Below are positions 60,867 to 64,000 of a stretch of DNA of 64,000 nucleotides, in pieces. Numbering within the stretch: position 1 is the stretch's first letter; each line of letters starts with the position of its first letter. The position numbers and the translations under genes are program-made. This DNA comes from Bradyrhizobium sp. U87765 SZCCT0048 (lineage in GTDB: Bacteria > Pseudomonadota > Alphaproteobacteria > Rhizobiales > Xanthobacteraceae): assembly GCF_018131225.1 (NCBI RefSeq), contig NZ_JAFCMM010000001.1, positions 2,294,001 to 2,358,000 on the forward strand, in the 5' to 3' direction. The notes beneath the pieces are model-generated. The model searched no databases. It was not told where the DNA came from and was given only the letters and a program-made list of their open reading frames with translations.

Positions 60867-61868
60867 ATGAAACGCCGCGATTTCATCAAACTTGGTGCAG
60901 GCCTTGGCGCCGCCAGCCTCGGCATCGGTTCGGGCCTCACGTCCTCACATGCCCAGAGCAAGATGGCCTTCAAGGCGTCCGACGTGCATCCGGCCGGCTA
61001 TCCGACGGTGGCCGCGACCGAAGCCCTCGGCAAGAAGCTGGAAGCCGCCACCAACGGCCGCCTGTCCGTGCAGATGTTCGCGTCGATGACGCTCGGCGGC
61101 GAGAAGGAAACCATCGAGCAGACCCAGCTCGGCGCCATCCAGATGGTGCGTGTCAGCGTCGGCGCGCTCGGCCCCGTGGTCGACGACCTCAACGTGCTCA
61201 ACATTCCGTTCCTGTGCCGCAACACCGCGCACATGCAGAAGGTTCTCGACGGCGCTATCGGGCAGGAGTTGCTCGACAAGGTCACCAACAACGCCAACGC
61301 CAACCTCGTCGGCCTGTGCTGGATGGATGCAGGCGCGCGCAGCTTCTACAATACCAAGCACCCGATCAAGACGCTCGCCGACATGCACGGCCTCAAGTTC
61401 CGCGTCATCGGCAACCCGATGTTCGTGGACATGGCCAACGCCCTCGGCGGCAACGGTGTCGCGATGGGCTACGACCAGGTGTTCAACTCGCTGCAGACTG
61501 GTGTGATCGATGGCGCGGAAAACAACCCGCCGAGCTACGTGTTCGACAACCACTACACGGTCGCCAGGTATTACACCCTCACCGAGCACCTGATCGTGCC
61601 GGAGATGCTGGTGTTCTCCAAGCGGGTCTGGACCTCGCTGTCGAAGGACGACCAGGACCTGATCAGGAAATTCGCGCGCGAGGCCCAGGCCGAGGAACGC
61701 GTGCTCTGGAACAAGTACGAGCAGCAGGCGATGGACAAGGCCAAGGCCGCCGGCTGTCAGATCATCGAGATCACCGACAAGAAGCCGTTCCAGGACGCGG
61801 TCAAGCCGGTGTGGGACAAGTACGGTCCGAAATACGCCGAGATGATCAAGCGCATCCAGGCCGAATAG
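60867..61868 (+). CDS. dctP: TRAP transporter substrate-binding protein DctP
   Basis: A 333-residue TRAP-type periplasmic receptor. The N-terminus MKRRDFIKLGAGLGAASLGIGSG contains RRDFIK, a twin-arginine-type signal, and cleavage is likely near SHA. Family motifs: KASDVHPAGYPTVAATEALGKKLE, LKFRVIGNPMFVDMANALGGNGVAMGYDQVFNSLQTGVIDGAENNPPSY, including the Arg that pairs with the substrate carboxylate. In this cluster the ligand is probably galacturonate, glucuronate or an aldarate. Two stable hairpins follow before dctQ. Confidence 0.92.
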   Translation: MKRRDFIKLGAGLGAASLGIGSGLTSSHAQSKMAFKASDVHPAGYPTVAATEALGKKLEAATNGRLSVQMFASMTLGGEKETIEQTQLGAIQMVRVSVGALGPVVDDLNVLNIPFLCRNTAHMQKVLDGAIGQELLDKVTNNANANLVGLCWMDAGARSFYNTKHPIKTLADMHGLKFRVIGNPMFVDMANALGGNGVAMGYDQVFNSLQTGVIDGAENNPPSYVFDNHYTVARYYTLTEHLIVPEMLVFSKRVWTSLSKDDQDLIRKFAREAQAEERVLWNKYEQQAMDKAKAAGCQIIEITDKKPFQDAVKPVWDKYGPKYAEMIKRIQAE

Positions 61869-61916
61869 TCCGGGCGGGCGCCGCCCGCTCCACCACCGAT
61901 CCCGATTCCGAAGCCG

Positions 61917-61934
61917 GCCGGGCAGCTGCCCGGC
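61917..61934 (+). repeat. Palindrome GCCGGGCAGCTGCCCGGC between dctP and dctQ
   Basis: A perfect 18-base palindrome; a second GC-rich repeat (GGGCGG..CCGCCC) lies near 61872-61886. Intercistronic hairpins here could stabilise dctP message, giving excess receptor over membrane subunits. Confidence 0.55.
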
Positions 61935-61949
61935 GCGGCAGGGAGATGC

Positions 61950-62468
61950 ATGATGGCCCACCTGTTTCGACGGGCGATGGACTGCCTCTACTACGCATGC
62001 GTGCTGGTCGGCTGCACCGCGATGGTGATGATCTCAGCGGTGATCCCCTGGGCGGTGTTCACCCGCTACGTGCTCAACAGCGCGGCTTCATGGCCCGAAG
62101 CCACTGCCGTGCTGCTGACCATCGTGCTGACATTTATCGGTGCCGCGGCGGGTTACCGCTTTCACGTCCACATGAACCTGTCGTTCTTCGCCGACATGCT
62201 GCCGCCCCGGCTGCGCGTGCTCGCCGATCTGCTCGTGCAGCTGCTGATGGCCGGCATCGCGGTGTTCATGACGGTGTGGGGCGCCCGCCTCGTCGAGGTG
62301 ACGTGGCACAACACCATTCCCGATTTCCCCACGCTGTCCGTGGGCGTCACTTACCTGCCAATCCCGATCGGCGGCGCCTGCCTGCTGCTGTTCATCATCG
62401 AGCGCCTGCTGATCGGCACGCCGCCGGATCCCGTCGCGCATGATGACGGTCACGTTTCGGCGCACTGA
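61950..62468 (+). CDS. dctQ: TRAP transporter small permease DctQ
   Basis: A 172-residue protein with four hydrophobic segments: VLVGCTAMVMISAVIPWAVFTRYVLNSAASWPEATAVLLTIVLTFIGAAAGYRFHVHMNLSFF is the DctQ core. The ATG at 61950 has AGGGAGA upstream; ATG at 61953 is also possible. It forms the membrane complex with DctM, encoded 16 bases after its stop. Confidence 0.9.
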   Translation: MMAHLFRRAMDCLYYACVLVGCTAMVMISAVIPWAVFTRYVLNSAASWPEATAVLLTIVLTFIGAAAGYRFHVHMNLSFFADMLPPRLRVLADLLVQLLMAGIAVFMTVWGARLVEVTWHNTIPDFPTLSVGVTYLPIPIGGACLLLFIIERLLIGTPPDPVAHDDGHVSAH

Positions 62469-62484
62469 CAGGACATTTGCCGTC

Positions 62485-63774
62485 ATGGATATCTTCGTTC
62501 TCCTCGCCACCATGATCTTCTGCTTCCTGATCGGCATGCCGATCGCCTACGCGCTCGCCACTGCGGCGATCGTCGGCGCGATCTCGCTCGGCATCCCGCT
62601 CGAAGCCGTCATGCTCAAGATCTCCGACGGCGTCAGCAAGGTCGCAATGCTGACCATTCCGTTCTTCGTGCTGGCCGGCGCCATCATGGCGGAAGGCGGC
62701 ATGGCCAAGCGTCTCGTCGCCTTCGCCAACGTGCTCGTCGGCTACACCCGGCTGCGCGGCGGCTTGTCCATCGTCAACGTGGTCGCCACCACCTTCCTCA
62801 GCGGCATCTCCGGCTCCGCGGTCGCCGACACCTCGGCGATCGGTTCGGTGATGATCCCGCAGATGGAGAAGACCGGCTATCCCCGGGTGTTCGCCACCAA
62901 CCTCACCATCACCTCCTCGGTGCAGGCCCTGCTGGTACCGCCGAGCCATAACGCCGTGCTCTACTCACTGGCCACCGGTGGCACCATCTCGATCTCGGCG
63001 CTGTTCATGGCCGGCGTGTTCCCTGGCCTGCTGCTCGGCTTCTCGCTGATTATCCTCTGCCTGGTGATCGCCTATCGCGACAACCATCCGCGGGGTGAGG
63101 TCGTCGAGATCAAGGACGCCTTCAGGGTAACGGTCGACGCGGCGTGGGGCCTGATCACGCTGGTGATCATTCTCGGCGGTATCCTCGGCGGCGTGTTCAC
63201 CGCCATCGAGGCCGGCGCCGTCGCCTGTCTGTGGGCGTTCTTCGTCACGATGTTCATCTACCGCGACTATTGCTGGAAGGATCTTCCGGTGCTGCTGCAC
63301 CGGACGCTGCGCACGGTGGCCATGGTGATGACCCTGATCGCCTGCGCCTCCAGCGTCGGCTACGTCATGGCCCTCAACCAGATGCCGGCGAAGATCACGG
63401 CGTTCTTCCTGTCGATCTCCAGCAACAAGTACGTCATTCTGTTCCTGATCAACATCCTGCTGCTGGTGCTGGGAACGCTGGTCGACATGGCGCCGTCGAT
63501 CCTGATCGCAACCCCGATCCTGCTGCCGGTGATGGTGAACTTCGGCGTCGACCCCGTACACTTCGGCATGATCATGATGCTCAACCTCGGCATCGGCCTT
63601 TGCCACCCACCGGTCGGCTCGATCCTGTTCGTCGGCTGCGCGGTGGGCAAAGTCAGTATCGAGCAGGTGATGCGCAAGATCTGGCCATTTTACGGTGTGA
63701 TGTTCGCGGTGCTGATGCTGGTGACCTACCTGCCGGAGCTGTCGCTGTGGCTACCGCGAATGGTGCTGAAGTGA
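62485..63774 (+). CDS. dctM: TRAP transporter large permease DctM
   Basis: A 429-residue sodium-dependent TRAP permease with about 12 membrane segments. Family motifs: [93 protein letters not shown], and [19 protein letters not shown]. The ATG at 62485 matches the usual [24 protein letters not shown] start; the frame is open upstream but overlaps dctQ. It uses the sodium or proton gradient to import the ligand delivered by DctP. Confidence 0.93.
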   Translation: MDIFVLLATMIFCFLIGMPIAYALATAAIVGAISLGIPLEAVMLKISDGVSKVAMLTIPFFVLAGAIMAEGGMAKRLVAFANVLVGYTRLRGGLSIVNVVATTFLSGISGSAVADTSAIGSVMIPQMEKTGYPRVFATNLTITSSVQALLVPPSHNAVLYSLATGGTISISALFMAGVFPGLLLGFSLIILCLVIAYRDNHPRGEVVEIKDAFRVTVDAAWGLITLVIILGGILGGVFTAIEAGAVACLWAFFVTMFIYRDYCWKDLPVLLHRTLRTVAMVMTLIACASSVGYVMALNQMPAKITAFFLSISSNKYVILFLINILLLVLGTLVDMAPSILIATPILLPVMVNFGVDPVHFGMIMMLNLGIGLCHPPVGSILFVGCAVGKVSIEQVMRKIWPFYGVMFAVLMLVTYLPELSLWLPRMVLK

Positions 63775-63808
63775 CGACAATCGCGATGACGACAAGGACG
63801 ATCCGCGC

Positions 63809-64000
63809 ATGAGCAAGATGACCCCGAACGAAATGGCCCACCGGATCGGCGACGGACTGCTGTCCTTTCCCGTGACTCCGTTCCGCGCGGATCATTCGTT
63901 CGATGAAGCACAGTACCGTGCCAACATGGACTGGCTGTGCAGCCATGAAGTCGCCGGCCTGTTCGCCGCCGGCGGCACCGGCGAGTTCTTCTCGCTGACG
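63809..64000 (+). CDS. kdgD: 5-dehydro-4-deoxyglucarate dehydratase (start only, cut by window edge)
   Basis: The 64 readable codons, starting [36 protein letters not shown] and continuing [23 protein letters not shown], match the N-terminus of the DHDPS-superfamily dehydratase that converts 5-dehydro-4-deoxyglucarate to 2-oxoglutarate semialdehyde with loss of CO2 and water. AAGGA lies nine bases upstream of the ATG. The catalytic lysine lies beyond the window. It completes the uronate route together with Udh, the lactone isomerase and the cycloisomerase, and is probably co-transcribed with the TRAP genes. Confidence 0.85.
   Translation, partial: MSKMTPNEMAHRIGDGLLSFPVTPFRADHSFDEAQYRANMDWLCSHEVAGLFAAGGTGEFFSLT

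Overview
This 64 kb window is GC-rich, densely packed with catabolic genes, and reads as chromosomal DNA of an alphaproteobacterium, most likely the Bradyrhizobium/Rhodopseudomonas/Tardiphaga group (Nitrobacteraceae). The reasons are a glpSTPQV-type glycerol ABC transporter with its small membrane partner, an EcfG-type stress promoter (GGAAC-N16-gGTT) in front of a CsbD-like gene, many solute transporters, and GC-rich nested palindromes (CATGGCCGGG.. and CCTCATCC.. types) that I associate with this group. Genus is inference. No rRNA, tRNA, CRISPR array, insertion sequence or phage gene was recognised.

Layout. 1-7.75 kb: a truncated TetR regulator diverges from a complete branched-chain-type ABC transporter (binding protein, livG, livF, livH, livM), followed by an alpha/beta hydrolase and an Old Yellow Enzyme reductase. 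7.9-16.6 kb, minus strand: glycerol operon glpR-glpD-glpS-glpT-glpP-glpQ-small membrane protein-glpV. 17.2-22.5 kb, minus: alkanesulfonate-type operon with two binding proteins, SsuD, SsuC, SsuB and a flavin reductase, divergent from an Rrf2 regulator with four clustered cysteines. 23.3-29.4 kb, minus: beta-oxidation operon fadE-thiolase-fadJ-thioesterase with overlapping genes. 29.6-35.3 kb, minus: flavin reductase-like protein, TetR regulator and a two-gene RND efflux system preceded by tandem palindromes. 35.4-46.4 kb: MFS transporter, kynureninase-like enzyme, tryptophan 2,3-dioxygenase and HpaR-type MarR regulator on the minus strand, divergent from a homoprotocatechuate-type meta-cleavage operon (hpaH, F, E, D, G) ending in a thiamine-diphosphate enzyme.

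46.5-54 kb: GntR regulator and MFS transporter on the minus strand, divergent from an unassigned hydrolase operon: CapA-like protein, asparaginase-like amidohydrolase, M20D amidohydrolase, exported protein of unknown family, PuuE-like deacetylase. This is the best candidate in the window for an undescribed pathway. A LysR-like C-terminal remnant sits at its 3' edge. 54.1-57 kb: His-rich cupin, CsbD-like stress protein, and a glutaminase fused to STAS and cyclic-nucleotide-binding domains. 57-64 kb: oxidative hexuronate pathway (lactone isomerase, cycloisomerase, uronate dehydrogenase, FadR-type regulator) divergent from a TRAP transporter and the start of a 5-dehydro-4-deoxyglucarate dehydratase gene.

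The overall theme is scavenging of plant- and soil-derived carbon, nitrogen and sulfur: glycerol, sulfonates, fatty acids, tryptophan and aromatic acids, amides, and galacturonate/glucuronate. Many genes overlap by 1-4 bases, so most groups described are probably single transcripts. Function calls rest on reading motifs and family resemblance by eye; no database search was run.
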